Made by a program: the position numbers and the translations under genes. A stretch of DNA of 64,000 nucleotides from Candidatus Enterococcus testudinis. GTDB taxonomy: Bacteria > Bacillota > Bacilli > Lactobacillales > Enterococcaceae. The notes beneath the pieces are model-generated. The model made no database searches and had not been told where the DNA came from. It worked only from the letters and a program-made list of their open reading frames with translations. The stretch lies in NCBI RefSeq assembly GCF_002140915.1, contig NZ_NGKU01000001.1, positions 2,865,194 through 2,929,193 of the forward strand. The letters are read 5' to 3'. This document shows, piece by piece, positions 55,910 through 63,275 of this stretch (position 1 is its first letter; every line of letters begins with the position of its first letter).

Positions 55910-56548
55910 TTATAAAGAATCCATATTGGCGAAAGGAATGCTGACTTTGGCTGCGCCAGCTTCTATCAATTGATCATACGCTGCTGCATCGACACCTTCA
56001 GGGTTGCTTTGGATCGATAGTTGCGGACCTCCGTCTAATGCAAATAGCGTCACGTCATGAATTGCATCCGCCAGCGGTGTACCTTGTCCCAAAACGACAC
56101 TCGGCCAATTGCGCGCTTTCAGCTGTTGGGCCACTTGGATTTTGGTCAGCTCATTCATACTTTCAGTTTGCAGTCCCAATCGAACTTCGCCACCCGAAAG
56201 TGTCAAGGAACGGATCGTTTCAATGAGTTCTTCAAACCCGCGGCTGTTATCAAGCAATACAGATGATGGCAGCCATACTTCTAGAAAATCTGCCCCATCC
56301 ATAAAGGCGCGGCCCATCTCAAACGCCACTTTTGCCATGGTTCCTTGTGCTAATGGATAATCGATGACGCCGCCAATTTGTAGATCAGAAGTTTGGGCCA
56401 ACTGTTTGGCACGACGAATCGCGCTTGGCAAAACGACGATTTCATCGACTGCCCCCTGCTGGCAATAGATGATCGCATCTTTTAGATGCCAGTCTGTCAA
56501 ATCAGCTGCCAATAATCGATAACTGACCGCTCTTTGTTGTGTGTCCAT
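55910..56548 (-). CDS. DeoC-like TIM-barrel protein lacking the catalytic lysine
   Basis: This 212-residue protein aligns in outline with deoxyribose-phosphate aldolase: 'IGGVIDYPLAQGTMAKVAFEMGRAFMDGADFLEVWL' (core 'DYPLAQGTMAKVAFEMG') matches the DeoC 'VxxFPxG..ExxxAxxxGAxEID' region. The strand that should carry the Schiff-base lysine (KTSTGF in DeoC) reads 'SVVLGQGTPLADAI'. The second active Lys region is 'AAKVSIPFANMDSL'. Class I aldolase chemistry is therefore unlikely. It lies between rsmE and relA in a conserved translation/stress neighbourhood. Function is unknown; it could be a ligand-binding pseudoenzyme. Confidence 0.7.
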   Translation of the reverse strand: MDTQQRAVSYRLLAADLTDWHLKDAIIYCQQGAVDEIVVLPSAIRRAKQLAQTSDLQIGGVIDYPLAQGTMAKVAFEMGRAFMDGADFLEVWLPSSVLLDNSRGFEELIETIRSLTLSGGEVRLGLQTESMNELTKIQVAQQLKARNWPSVVLGQGTPLADAIHDVTLFALDGGPQLSIQSNPEGVDAAAYDQLIEAGAAKVSIPFANMDSL

Positions 56549-56552
56549 CTAC

Positions 56553-57308
56553 TCACTTCCTTGTCAATTCCAATTGTACACTGACAGCACTTAAGAAATA
56601 CAACGGGGCTGTTTCTGTGCGTAAGATCCTTGGACCTAACCCGCATAGTACTGCTTTATGACTTTCAGCCCATTTGATTTCAGTAGGCGTCAATCCACCT
56701 TCCGGGCCAAAAATCGCCAGAACTTTGCTGCCGGGTTTTACTTCAGTTAAGACTTGCAGCAACATAGCTATTTCACCTTGTTTGGCTGACTCTTCATACG
56801 CCACCAAGATATGATCATATGTTGAAAGATGATCCCAAAATGCTTTTTCAGTGGCGAGCAACGTCACAGAAGGTGCCACTTGTCGTTGCGATTGCTCAGC
56901 TGCCTCTTGCGCGATTTTGTGCAAGCGCTGTTGTTTCTTTTGCAACTTCTTTTCGTCCCACTTGACGACAGAGGTTTGGGCTGGAAAACCGATGAAAGCA
57001 GCGGCACCAAGTTCGGTGCTTTTTTGGACGATCAAGTCTAATTTGTCGCCTTTGGGATAACCGCTGGCGATAGTCACGTGGATCGGCAGTTCTTTGTTTT
57101 GCTGTTCTTTTTCAATCTCTATCAGATACACATCCGATTCATCAATGCGGCTGATTGCAGCAATGATGGCTATTTGGTCAAGAAACACCAAACCAACTTG
57201 ATCACCAGTCGTCATACGCATGACCCGGATCATGTGATGGAACGGCTCACCACTTAGGGCATATTCAGCCTGTGTATGATACGGCTGATCAATAAAATAT
57301 CGTTGCAT
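56553..57308 (-). CDS. rsmE: 16S rRNA m3U1498 methyltransferase
   Basis: RsmE methylates N3 of U1498 in 16S rRNA. The 251-residue SPOUT (trefoil-knot) enzyme has an N-terminal PUA-like domain ('MQRYFIDQPY', 'GEPFHHMIRVMRM') and knot motifs 'LAIFGPEGGLTPTEI' and 'LGPRILRTETAPLYFLS'. It starts 1 bp after the prmA stop and precedes the DeoC-like gene by 4 bp. Confidence 0.96.
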   Translation of the reverse strand: MQRYFIDQPYHTQAEYALSGEPFHHMIRVMRMTTGDQVGLVFLDQIAIIAAISRIDESDVYLIEIEKEQQNKELPIHVTIASGYPKGDKLDLIVQKSTELGAAAFIGFPAQTSVVKWDEKKLQKKQQRLHKIAQEAAEQSQRQVAPSVTLLATEKAFWDHLSTYDHILVAYEESAKQGEIAMLLQVLTEVKPGSKVLAIFGPEGGLTPTEIKWAESHKAVLCGLGPRILRTETAPLYFLSAVSVQLELTRK

Positions 57309-57309
57309 A

Positions 57310-58257
57310 TTACTCTTCCTCAGCTTTTTTGAATGCGATGGCTACCCAATCTTTTTGCGTAAAGACTTGGTCGATCTCGAATCCTTGGGTTTGCATCGCT
57401 TCTACAACAAGTTGCTTTTTGGCTTCAATGATTCCCGAAACGATCAATGTGCCTTTTGGTTTCAATAAACGCCACGCATCCGGAATCATCAACAAAATGA
57501 TATCCGCCAAGATATTGGCGACAATCACATCCGCCACTATCTCAACACCCGTTAATAAATTGTTGGCATGGACATGAACATCTTGTGCGATTGGGTTCAG
57601 CTGCATATTTTCTAATGCAGAACGGACAGCGACTTCATCTAAATCATACGCATAGACCGTTTCTGCGCCTAAATGCTTACTAGCGATACTTAACACCCCT
57701 GAACCGGTGCCGACATCCAACACCGTTTCTCCGCCGCGCAAGTAGACTTCCAGTGCTTGTAACGTCAAGCGTGTTGTCGGATGTGTCCCGGTGCCAAAGG
57801 CCATACCAGGATCCAATGTAATGATTTTTTCTTCTACCTGCTCCGCTTGATAGTTTTCCCAACTAGGTACGATCGTTAAATAACGAGAAATACGGACTGG
57901 GTGATAATATTTTTTCCACGCTGTCGCCCATGCTTCTTCGACCACTTCATTGGTCGTGATCTCGTTCTTGCCCACCGCTAATCCGTACTCAGGCAGACGA
58001 TCGATCACTGCTTTGATGATTGGCATCACTTCAGGCAAAAAAATCGTTTCTGGAAAATAGGCCGTGACTTGCGCCCCTTCAGCCAATGTCGTATAGGTTT
58101 CTTTGTCTAGTATTTCTCCATAGGCATCACTTTTAAAATTTTCGATATCTAATACATCTTCAATGGCTACCCCGCTGGCCCCTTGCTCCATCAAAATATT
58201 GGCAACAGCTTCGACTGATTCACTTGCGGTGGCAACCGTTACTTCATTCCACTTCAT
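57310..58257 (-). CDS. prmA: Ribosomal protein L11 methyltransferase
   Basis: PrmA trimethylates ribosomal protein L11. The 315 residues start 'MKWNEVTVATASESVEAVANIL', an N-terminal substrate-recognition domain, and then the methyltransferase core 'DPGMAFGTGTHPTTRL', 'VLDVGTGSGVLSIAS' (SAM loop) and 'DVIVANILADIIL' (NI motif). It is followed by rsmE, the usual pairing. Confidence 0.96.
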   Translation of the reverse strand: MKWNEVTVATASESVEAVANILMEQGASGVAIEDVLDIENFKSDAYGEILDKETYTTLAEGAQVTAYFPETIFLPEVMPIIKAVIDRLPEYGLAVGKNEITTNEVVEEAWATAWKKYYHPVRISRYLTIVPSWENYQAEQVEEKIITLDPGMAFGTGTHPTTRLTLQALEVYLRGGETVLDVGTGSGVLSIASKHLGAETVYAYDLDEVAVRSALENMQLNPIAQDVHVHANNLLTGVEIVADVIVANILADIILLMIPDAWRLLKPKGTLIVSGIIEAKKQLVVEAMQTQGFEIDQVFTQKDWVAIAFKKAEEE

Positions 58258-58267
58258 GATTTACTCC

Positions 58268-58756
58268 TTAATAACTTGGATAGGGGATCATTGTATCCCC
58301 ATCTTTTGTTTGATATTTTGCGACTGTTTCAAGCCATTCTTGTTCGTCAAAAGTCAATTCAAATACAGCATCTTCCGCATCATCATTCAAGAAGTCTAAC
58401 AAGTCGCTTTCGCCTTCGATCAAAATCTCTTTGATATAATCGACTAAGCCATCCAACAACGCTTTCTTGATGCCTTTCTTCCCTTCATAAGGAATCACAG
58501 CCAAAAAGTCTTCTTCCTCGTAGGTTGACTTATTGGCATCAACGAGTAAGATCCCATCTTCAAATTCAATGATGTCTTCATCAGAGGCGACGCCTTGGGC
58601 ATCATCTATTGTTTGATGGGCTGGATTTTCTGCAAATAAGCGTAATACAAGCTCGATCGTATGATTTTTGGCATCCCAATCGATGGCCACGTCATATTCG
58701 GTGATTTGTTTCGTCAAACGTTGGTCTAAATAGGTCAAAATCGTTTCTTTTGCCAT
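58268..58756 (-). CDS. DUF3013 family protein
   Basis: This is a 162-residue acidic cytosolic protein without membrane segments. It matches the DUF3013 group of Lactobacillales: 'MAKETILTYLDQRLTKQI' at the start, a central 'EEDFLAVIPYEGKKGIKKALLDGLVDYI' (core 'AVIPYEGKKGIKKALL') and a C-terminal 'FDEQEWLETVAKYQT'. The function is not known. It sits 10 bp before prmA and after mpg in the same leftward unit. Confidence 0.82.
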   Translation of the reverse strand: MAKETILTYLDQRLTKQITEYDVAIDWDAKNHTIELVLRLFAENPAHQTIDDAQGVASDEDIIEFEDGILLVDANKSTYEEEDFLAVIPYEGKKGIKKALLDGLVDYIKEILIEGESDLLDFLNDDAEDAVFELTFDEQEWLETVAKYQTKDGDTMIPYPSY

Positions 58757-58772
58757 GTATATTCCTTCTTTC

Positions 58773-59393
58773 TTATAACCAACCGTGGTCCGGTCGGATC
58801 GCTGATTTTCTGATATTGGTCACATACGGATTGCCTGCTGCAATAAAGCGCAATGGTTTGTCCGTCCATTCACCTTTGTTGGGAATCCCGATTCGCGGTA
58901 ACGCCATGACCGTTTTTGGTTGCCGTTTCTTTTGTGGTTCTAAATGGAGTGGACTGGTGACAATCGATTCCCCATACAATTCAGGGCCGATGTTCATGGC
59001 TTGTACCAGTTTCCCGGGTCCATTCGTCAATGCAGCTCCGCTTGTTTGGCGGTTATTGCGCATCGCCTCGATACCCTCCACTGGTTCTAACCCACGGATC
59101 ATGATACCGTGAGGAATGCCTTTGGGTTGCGTAATAATATTGACGATTCTATGGGTATGCATCGTATAAAGATAGATGGTTCCCGCTTCTTGATACATGG
59201 CCCGTACCCTTGGTGTTTGACGCATACCTACGCTATGGGCCGCTAGATCATCTGGTCCGAGATAGGCCTCACAGTCGACGATATAGCCGCCTAAACGCCC
59301 AGCCGCTGTTTCATGGACCATATACATGCCGATCAATGATTGGGCGATCAGCGTTGTATCCTTTTGGTTTAATAAAGTCATCAATTCATCCAT
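58773..59393 (-). CDS. mpg: DNA-3-methyladenine glycosylase (AAG/MPG family)
   Basis: This enzyme excises alkylated purines such as 3-methyladenine. The 206 residues carry the AAG catalytic segment 'GGYIVDCEAYLGPDDLAAHS' (general-base Glu in 'DCEAYLG'), then 'YLYTMHTHRIVNIIT' and 'LTNGPGKLVQAMNI' (DNA-intercalation/binding loop). I chose ATG 59393, since GGAGT lies 7 bases upstream; a GTG at 59402 is less likely. It is the first gene of the leftward mpg-DUF3013-prmA-rsmE unit and is divergent from rarA. Confidence 0.93.
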   Translation of the reverse strand: MDELMTLLNQKDTTLIAQSLIGMYMVHETAAGRLGGYIVDCEAYLGPDDLAAHSVGMRQTPRVRAMYQEAGTIYLYTMHTHRIVNIITQPKGIPHGIMIRGLEPVEGIEAMRNNRQTSGAALTNGPGKLVQAMNIGPELYGESIVTSPLHLEPQKKRQPKTVMALPRIGIPNKGEWTDKPLRFIAAGNPYVTNIRKSAIRPDHGWL

Positions 59394-59544
59394 ATTTATC
59401 ACTCCGTTACCCTATTTTACACAATTACAAGTCAAGTTACTATCATTGCGGCCAAATCTCGTCAAATCAACGGACAAACTGATAGCTATCCGTCACTCGA
59501 TTGAGAGTGGGCGTTCCACTTTGGCCTAGTAACCGCGACTTCTA

Positions 59545-59553
59545 TGCTATACT
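59545..59553 (+). promoter_or_regulatory. rarA extended -10 promoter
   Basis: TGCTATACT is an extended -10 25 bases upstream of the rarA start. No good -35 is seen at normal spacing, which the TGn extension can offset. Confidence 0.55.
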
Positions 59554-59577
59554 AATAAGAAAGGAGAGGATCGTTTT

Positions 59578-60852
59578 ATGCAACAACCATTAGCCTATCG
59601 TATGCGGCCTAGAAATTTAGATGAAGTTGTGGGCCAGCAGCATTTGGTTGGTCCTGGTAAAATCATTCGCCGGATGGTCGAAGCCAAAATGCTGTCTTCA
59701 ATGATTCTCTACGGGCCGCCAGGTACTGGAAAAACAAGTATCGCCAGCGCGATCGCTGGCTCAACACGGTATGCCTTCCGCATGTTGAACGCGGCAACGG
59801 ACACCAAGAAAGATTTGCAGATCGTTGCCGAAGAAGCCCGTATGAGCGGTACAGTCATTTTGCTATTAGACGAAGTGCATCGCTTGGACAAAACCAAACA
59901 AGACTTCTTGCTGCCTCACTTGGAAAGTGGCAAAATCATTTTGATTGGCGCGACAACTGAAAATCCTTATATCACAATCAATCCGGCTATTCGCAGTCGG
60001 GCACAGATCTTCGAAGTCAAACCCTTGCAAGAAAGTGATATTTTAATAGCTATCGATCAAGCGTTGGCTGATGCCGAGCGTGGCTTAGGAGATGAAGCGA
60101 TTGCGTTGAGTGATGAAGCAAGACTGCACCTTTCTCGTGCAACGAATGGTGATTTGCGCAGTGCTTTGAATGGTTTAGAGCTAGCTGCCCGCTCGACCCC
60201 AAAAGCTGATGATGGTGTGATTCATCTATCTCTTGAAGTGATTGAAGAATGTGTGCAGCGTAAAGCGCTGACCCATGACAAAGATGGTGATGCCCATTAC
60301 GATGTGATCTCTGCTTTTCAAAAATCGATCCGTGGCAGTGATGTGGATGGGGCCTTGCATTACTTAGGTCGTTTGGTGGAAGCCGGTGATCTGGCGATCA
60401 TTTGTCGGCGACTAATGGTGATCGGTTATGAAGATATCGGCCTAGCCAACCCTGCTGCCGCTGCACGCACAGTCAATGCCGTTTTGGCTGCGGAACGTTT
60501 GGGCTTGCCTGAAGCACGGATTCCATTAGCAGATACCGTCGTCGATCTTTGTTTATCGCCGAAGTCAAATAGTGCCTATATGGCATTAGATGCAGCGATC
60601 GCGGATATCCGCAATGGCAAAGCTGGCGATGTCCCAGATCATTTGCGGGATAGTCATTATAAAGGGGCGGAAAAATTAAATCGCGGGGTTGGCTATCAGT
60701 ATCCCCATAACTTTGATGATGCCTGGGTCGATCAGCAATACTTACCAGATAAACTAAAAGGTACCCGCTATTATGAACCAAAAGCCACTGGCAAATATGA
60801 ACAAGCACTTGGCCAGCGATACCAACAGCTGAACAACCGCAAAAAACGTTGA
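59578..60852 (+). CDS. rarA: Replication-associated recombination protein A
   Basis: RarA (MgsA) is an AAA+ ATPase related to clamp loaders that acts at stalled replication forks. The 424 residues have Walker A 'YGPPGTGKTSIASAI', Walker B 'LLLDEVHRLDKTKQ' (DEVH), sensor 1 'GATTENPYITINPAIRSRAQIF' (core 'GATTENP') and the C-terminal tetramerisation region 'GAEKLNRGVGYQYPHNFDDAWV' (core 'YQYPHNFDD'). SD AAAGGAGAGG lies upstream. In Firmicutes the gene often neighbours the 6S RNA, as proposed here. Confidence 0.95.
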   Translation: MQQPLAYRMRPRNLDEVVGQQHLVGPGKIIRRMVEAKMLSSMILYGPPGTGKTSIASAIAGSTRYAFRMLNAATDTKKDLQIVAEEARMSGTVILLLDEVHRLDKTKQDFLLPHLESGKIILIGATTENPYITINPAIRSRAQIFEVKPLQESDILIAIDQALADAERGLGDEAIALSDEARLHLSRATNGDLRSALNGLELAARSTPKADDGVIHLSLEVIEECVQRKALTHDKDGDAHYDVISAFQKSIRGSDVDGALHYLGRLVEAGDLAIICRRLMVIGYEDIGLANPAAAARTVNAVLAAERLGLPEARIPLADTVVDLCLSPKSNSAYMALDAAIADIRNGKAGDVPDHLRDSHYKGAEKLNRGVGYQYPHNFDDAWVDQQYLPDKLKGTRYYEPKATGKYEQALGQRYQQLNNRKKR

Positions 60853-60920
60853 TCTAATCAACTTTTGAAGGTGTCTAACCAATATTTTAAACTTTTTGGT
60901 ATCGTTTTCAGACAACTTTA

Positions 60921-60949
60921 TTGCACCTTTTGTGTTCCTATGCTACTAT
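60921..60949 (+). promoter_or_regulatory. Promoter of the 6S RNA candidate
   Basis: TTGCAC (60921-60926), 17 bp, then TACTAT (60944-60949) preceded by TGC (extended -10). No open reading frame with an SD follows, so the product is most likely an untranslated RNA. Confidence 0.75.
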
Positions 60950-60955
60950 AAGGGT

Positions 60956-61170
60956 GGGAATTCTGTGATGTACGAGTTATCCCTTTTGTGTGTTGACCGA
61001 ACATTTTTATTGATATCTTGGGATCTGTCTTGTGTCAATGCTGGTAACATGCCTTTTCTTTTGGTAGTTCGAAGCTTAGACCGTGGAACCCACCTGCTAG
61101 AATTTGCGGGATCAATACTACGGGAAAAAGAACGGCATCAACGGATATTACCCATTCTTTTATAGAATGT
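60956..61170 (+). ncRNA. ssrS: Probable 6S RNA
   Basis: This 215-base stretch lies between a strong promoter and a strong terminator, has no SD-preceded gene, and sits directly downstream of rarA, where 6S RNA is found in several Firmicutes. The 5' part (TTCTGTGATG, 60961-60970) can pair with the 3' part (GCATCAACGGA, around 61135-61145) and ATTCT with AGAAT (61164-61168), giving the long closed rod with a central bubble expected of 6S RNA. 6S RNA binds the sigma-A polymerase and dampens transcription in stationary phase. A different stable RNA is the main alternative. The exact ends are inferred. Confidence 0.68.
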
Positions 61171-61200
61171 GCCACCTGTTTTTTGACAGGTGGCTTTTTT
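61171..61200 (+). terminator. Terminator of the 6S RNA candidate
   Basis: A perfect 9-bp stem (GCCACCTGT / ACAGGTGGC) with loop TTTTTG is followed by a run of seven T. Confidence 0.93.
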
Positions 61201-61244
61201 TGCTTATGTATGAGGTGCTTGCCACTGATCACTACAGACGATCT

Positions 61245-61273
61245 TTGCTATTCATCAGAGACTTCGTTATACT
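61245..61273 (+). promoter_or_regulatory. Promoter of the small membrane protein / usp region
   Basis: TTGCTA (61245-61250), 17 bp, TATACT (61268-61273), 33 bases before the start at 61307. Confidence 0.7.
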
Positions 61274-61306
61274 TAAAGTAACTTTGATTACAGGAGCGAA
61301 CCCTAC

Positions 61307-61594
61307 ATGATGATCATCCTACTATTTACCCTTGTGGCACTGGTTTTATTTGCCACTAGCTATTTACTCTATGCCAAACAAGCGATTTTTTTCAGTTTGA
61401 TTCCTAACAACAACACCAATCAGGCTTTTTTAAAGATCTATAGTATCGTGCATCTGGTACTAGGCCTCATTGCCATTGCGGTGGCTGTGATCGATTCAAA
61501 ACTGATTGCTTTATTCTATTTGGCGCTCTTGCTGATTTCTTCTGCATCCTTTAGTATCTTGCTTGCGCAAAAAATGAAAAAAAGCGGGGATTAG
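61307..61594 (+). CDS. Small three-helix membrane protein
   Basis: This 95-residue protein has three hydrophobic segments ('IILLFTLVALVLFATSYLLY', 'IYSIVHLVLGLIAIAVAVI' and 'IALFYLALLLISSASFSILL') and a short basic C-terminus. No family is recognised. It has a good promoter of its own and an AGGAG about 10 bases from the ATG. The usp gene follows 61 bp later without a terminator between them, so they may be co-transcribed. Confidence 0.7.
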   Translation: MMIILLFTLVALVLFATSYLLYAKQAIFFSLIPNNNTNQAFLKIYSIVHLVLGLIAIAVAVIDSKLIALFYLALLLISSASFSILLAQKMKKSGD

Positions 61595-61655
61595 GTTTTC
61601 TTTTTCGGTCAAAAAGGACTACAATAAAAGAAAAGAACAGATGGGAGTGTTTCAT

Positions 61656-62135
61656 ATGTTACAACAATATCAACGTATCATGGTCGCCGTCGACGGATCA
61701 AGCGAAGCCGAACTTGCCTTTAAGAAAGCTGTCAATGTAGCCCAGCGGAATGATTCTGAATTGGTTTTGGCCCATGTGATCGATACCCGCGCGTTTCAAA
61801 CAGTGTCCTCTTTTGACGGGATGTTGGCAGAACAAGCCACTGAGATGGCCAAACAAACGTTGAAAGACTATGAAGACTATGCCCGCAAACATCAAGTGAC
61901 TTCAATCAAAACGCTGATTGAATATGGGTCACCAAAACCAATCATCGCCAAACAATTGCCTGAAGAGCATCAGATCGACTTGATCATGATTGGCGCGACT
62001 GGCTTGAATGCAGTAGAACGCATCTTTATTGGTTCTGTTTCCGAATATGTGATTCGCCATGCAGGATGTGACGTATTGGTGGTACGGACCGATTTGCACA
62101 ATCAATTACCTGCAAAAGATGCAAAAAGTGAATAG
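61656..62135 (+). CDS. Universal stress protein UspA family
   Basis: This is a 159-residue cytosolic protein with the Usp alpha/beta fold. The N-terminus 'YQRIMVAVDGSSEAELAFKKA' has the conserved Asp of 'VAVDGS', and the ATP-binding signature G-2x-G-9x-G-S appears as 'IGATGLNAVERIFIGSVSEYVI' (core 'GATGLNAVERIFIGS'). It probably binds ATP and responds to starvation or stress. I chose ATG 61656 (GGGAG 8 bases upstream) over an ATG five codons earlier that is part of the SD. Confidence 0.93.
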   Translation: MLQQYQRIMVAVDGSSEAELAFKKAVNVAQRNDSELVLAHVIDTRAFQTVSSFDGMLAEQATEMAKQTLKDYEDYARKHQVTSIKTLIEYGSPKPIIAKQLPEEHQIDLIMIGATGLNAVERIFIGSVSEYVIRHAGCDVLVVRTDLHNQLPAKDAKSE

Positions 62136-62215
62136 GCTGTCCTTTGGAAGTGTCTCAACGAACTGATGTAGAAGAAAGGTTCTCTGCCAAATGGAGTTGT
62201 TTCATTGAATCACTT

Positions 62216-62247
62216 AAGGGAAGTGCTTTTGCACTTCCCTTTTTTTG
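62216..62247 (+). terminator. usp terminator
   Basis: A perfect 9-bp stem (GGGAAGTGC / GCACTTCCC) with a TTTT loop and a seven-T tail lies about 80 bases past the stop. The bases between (62136-62215) show nothing else. Confidence 0.93.
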
Positions 62248-62330
62248 GCTCTACATGATTTAGTGCTGTTGATAAATTCGCAAGCCAGCCGCGATTCGTT
62301 TAAGTGGTTGTGTCTAATCATTCCTTTTTT

Positions 62331-62378
62331 ATTAAAAAAATTTGGTGTTACTACTCAATTTGAGTAACAACACCAAAT
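62331..62378 (-). terminator. Terminator of the toxin-antitoxin remnant
   Basis: Read leftward, a 10-bp stem (ATTTGGTGTT / AACACCAAAT) with an inner TACTCAA / TTGAGTA pairing is followed by TTTTTTT. It lies about 55 bases beyond the original antitoxin stop. Confidence 0.85.
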
Positions 62379-62433
62379 AATATAGAACCGTTGCTCGTTA
62401 GAAATCTGTGTCCATCATATTGACAACGCACAT

Positions 62434-62699
62434 CTATGCAAATTCTACTACCAATCGTTTACCTAATGCTCTGGCAATATCATCAAGTTATCAAAGGACA
62501 CATTATCGCCTCTCTCGATTCTAGCAATTGTAGATTGCGTTGTATGTGCTTTTTGTGCAAGTTCTGCTTGAGTTAATCCTGCTTCCTCTCGAGCGTGGTA
62601 AAGAGCAACTGCCGTTTCGAGTTTTCTTCCTTCATGATCATATGCTTCTGCAAATGCTATATCTTTTTTCTTTTCTTCAATTACCTCTTTAATCAACAT
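62434..62699 (-). pseudogene. Frameshifted XRE-family antitoxin (HigA-type)
   Basis: The frame from 62699 encodes 78 residues: an acidic N-terminal helix, then the HTH_3 domain 'LYHAREEAGLTQAELAQKAHTTQSTIARIERGDN', visible core 'LTQAELAQKAHTTQS'. After 'NVSFDNLM' it stops early at 62463 as 'ILPEH'. One base later in frame the sequence reads 'IARALGKRLVVEFA' to a stop at 62434, the expected end of this family. One missing base therefore truncates the last 13-14 residues. The HTH itself is intact, so DNA binding may survive. Confidence 0.8.
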
Positions 62700-62883
62700 G
62701 AGTGTCTAATTTTTTTACCCATTTTAAACGTTGTGCAATAAGCAGTCCATTCTTTTCCGTCTCTTCAATCGTACGTAAAAGTTTAGCACTGTCTTTTTTA
62801 GGTAATGTTTCCAACCATTCTAAAAATTCATCATGATCATTAGGTCTCTTATACGTTTCAAAAGATATTTTCTCCATACCCAT
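62689..62883 (-). pseudogene. Truncated RelE/HigB-type toxin
   Basis: This 64-residue fragment matches the N-terminal half of Gp49/HigB-like toxins: 'EFLEWLETLPKKDSAKLLRTIEETEKNG' (core 'FLEWLETLPKKDSAKLL') and 'QRLKWVKKL'. The second half, with the 'ELR...RALYF...GFTKKTQKTP' region carrying the active residues, is missing. The reading ends 'DTHVD' where the antitoxin gene begins, with an 11-bp overlap. It looks like an internal deletion that removed about 50 codons. The toxin should be inactive. Confidence 0.78.
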
Positions 62884-63062
62884 TTACATCATATATTGAT
62901 ATTATTTGATAGTTTATCATATAAACAACTTCTTTCTATATCCTTAACATTTGATTAGACAGTTTCCTTTAGGTTGTCTTTTAAAGAAATTGCTAACAGT
63001 TATCTCTTATTTACTATTTATTCAAAAAGCAATTGTAATTATCTTCAAATGAAGACAGGCTT

Positions 63063-63103
63063 TTTTTGTACAAAAAAAGCCTGAATGGCAAAAACCATTC
63101 AGG
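63063..63103 (-). terminator. Terminator of a lost gene
   Basis: Read leftward, CCTGAATGG / CCATTCAGG (63103-63080) is followed by CTTTTTTT. A second palindrome (63056-63083, CAGGC plus T7/A7) overlaps it, so the two stems exclude each other. Confidence 0.8.
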
Positions 63104-63115
63104 ATGACAAGTCGG

Positions 63116-63199
63116 TTATCCTAACTTGTACAGCAAAAAAATGAAAGCAAAGTAATAGGTACCTCTATCTAACCATGTTTTGGGATGAATGTAAATAGT
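63116..63199 (-). pseudogene. C-terminal scrap of a small membrane protein
   Basis: Read leftward, 27 codons between two TAA stops encode 'HPKTWLDRGTYYFAFIFLL' followed by 'YKLG', a basic segment and one hydrophobic helix. There is no start codon or SD. It lies 13 bases before a perfect terminator, so it is probably the end of a gene whose front was lost. A resemblance to DltX-like small proteins is too weak to claim. Confidence 0.35.
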
Positions 63200-63275
63200 T
63201 TATTCTGAATTTTCTGAATAGATATACATTTCTTTCAAAGTCACATGTCTTTGTAAACAAAAGAAACGCCGATTT

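Noticed and set aside
60896-61165. 89-codon open frame between rarA and the small membrane protein
   Set aside because: It begins upstream of the promoter's -10, has no SD and shows no protein-like pattern; the interval fits a structured RNA better.
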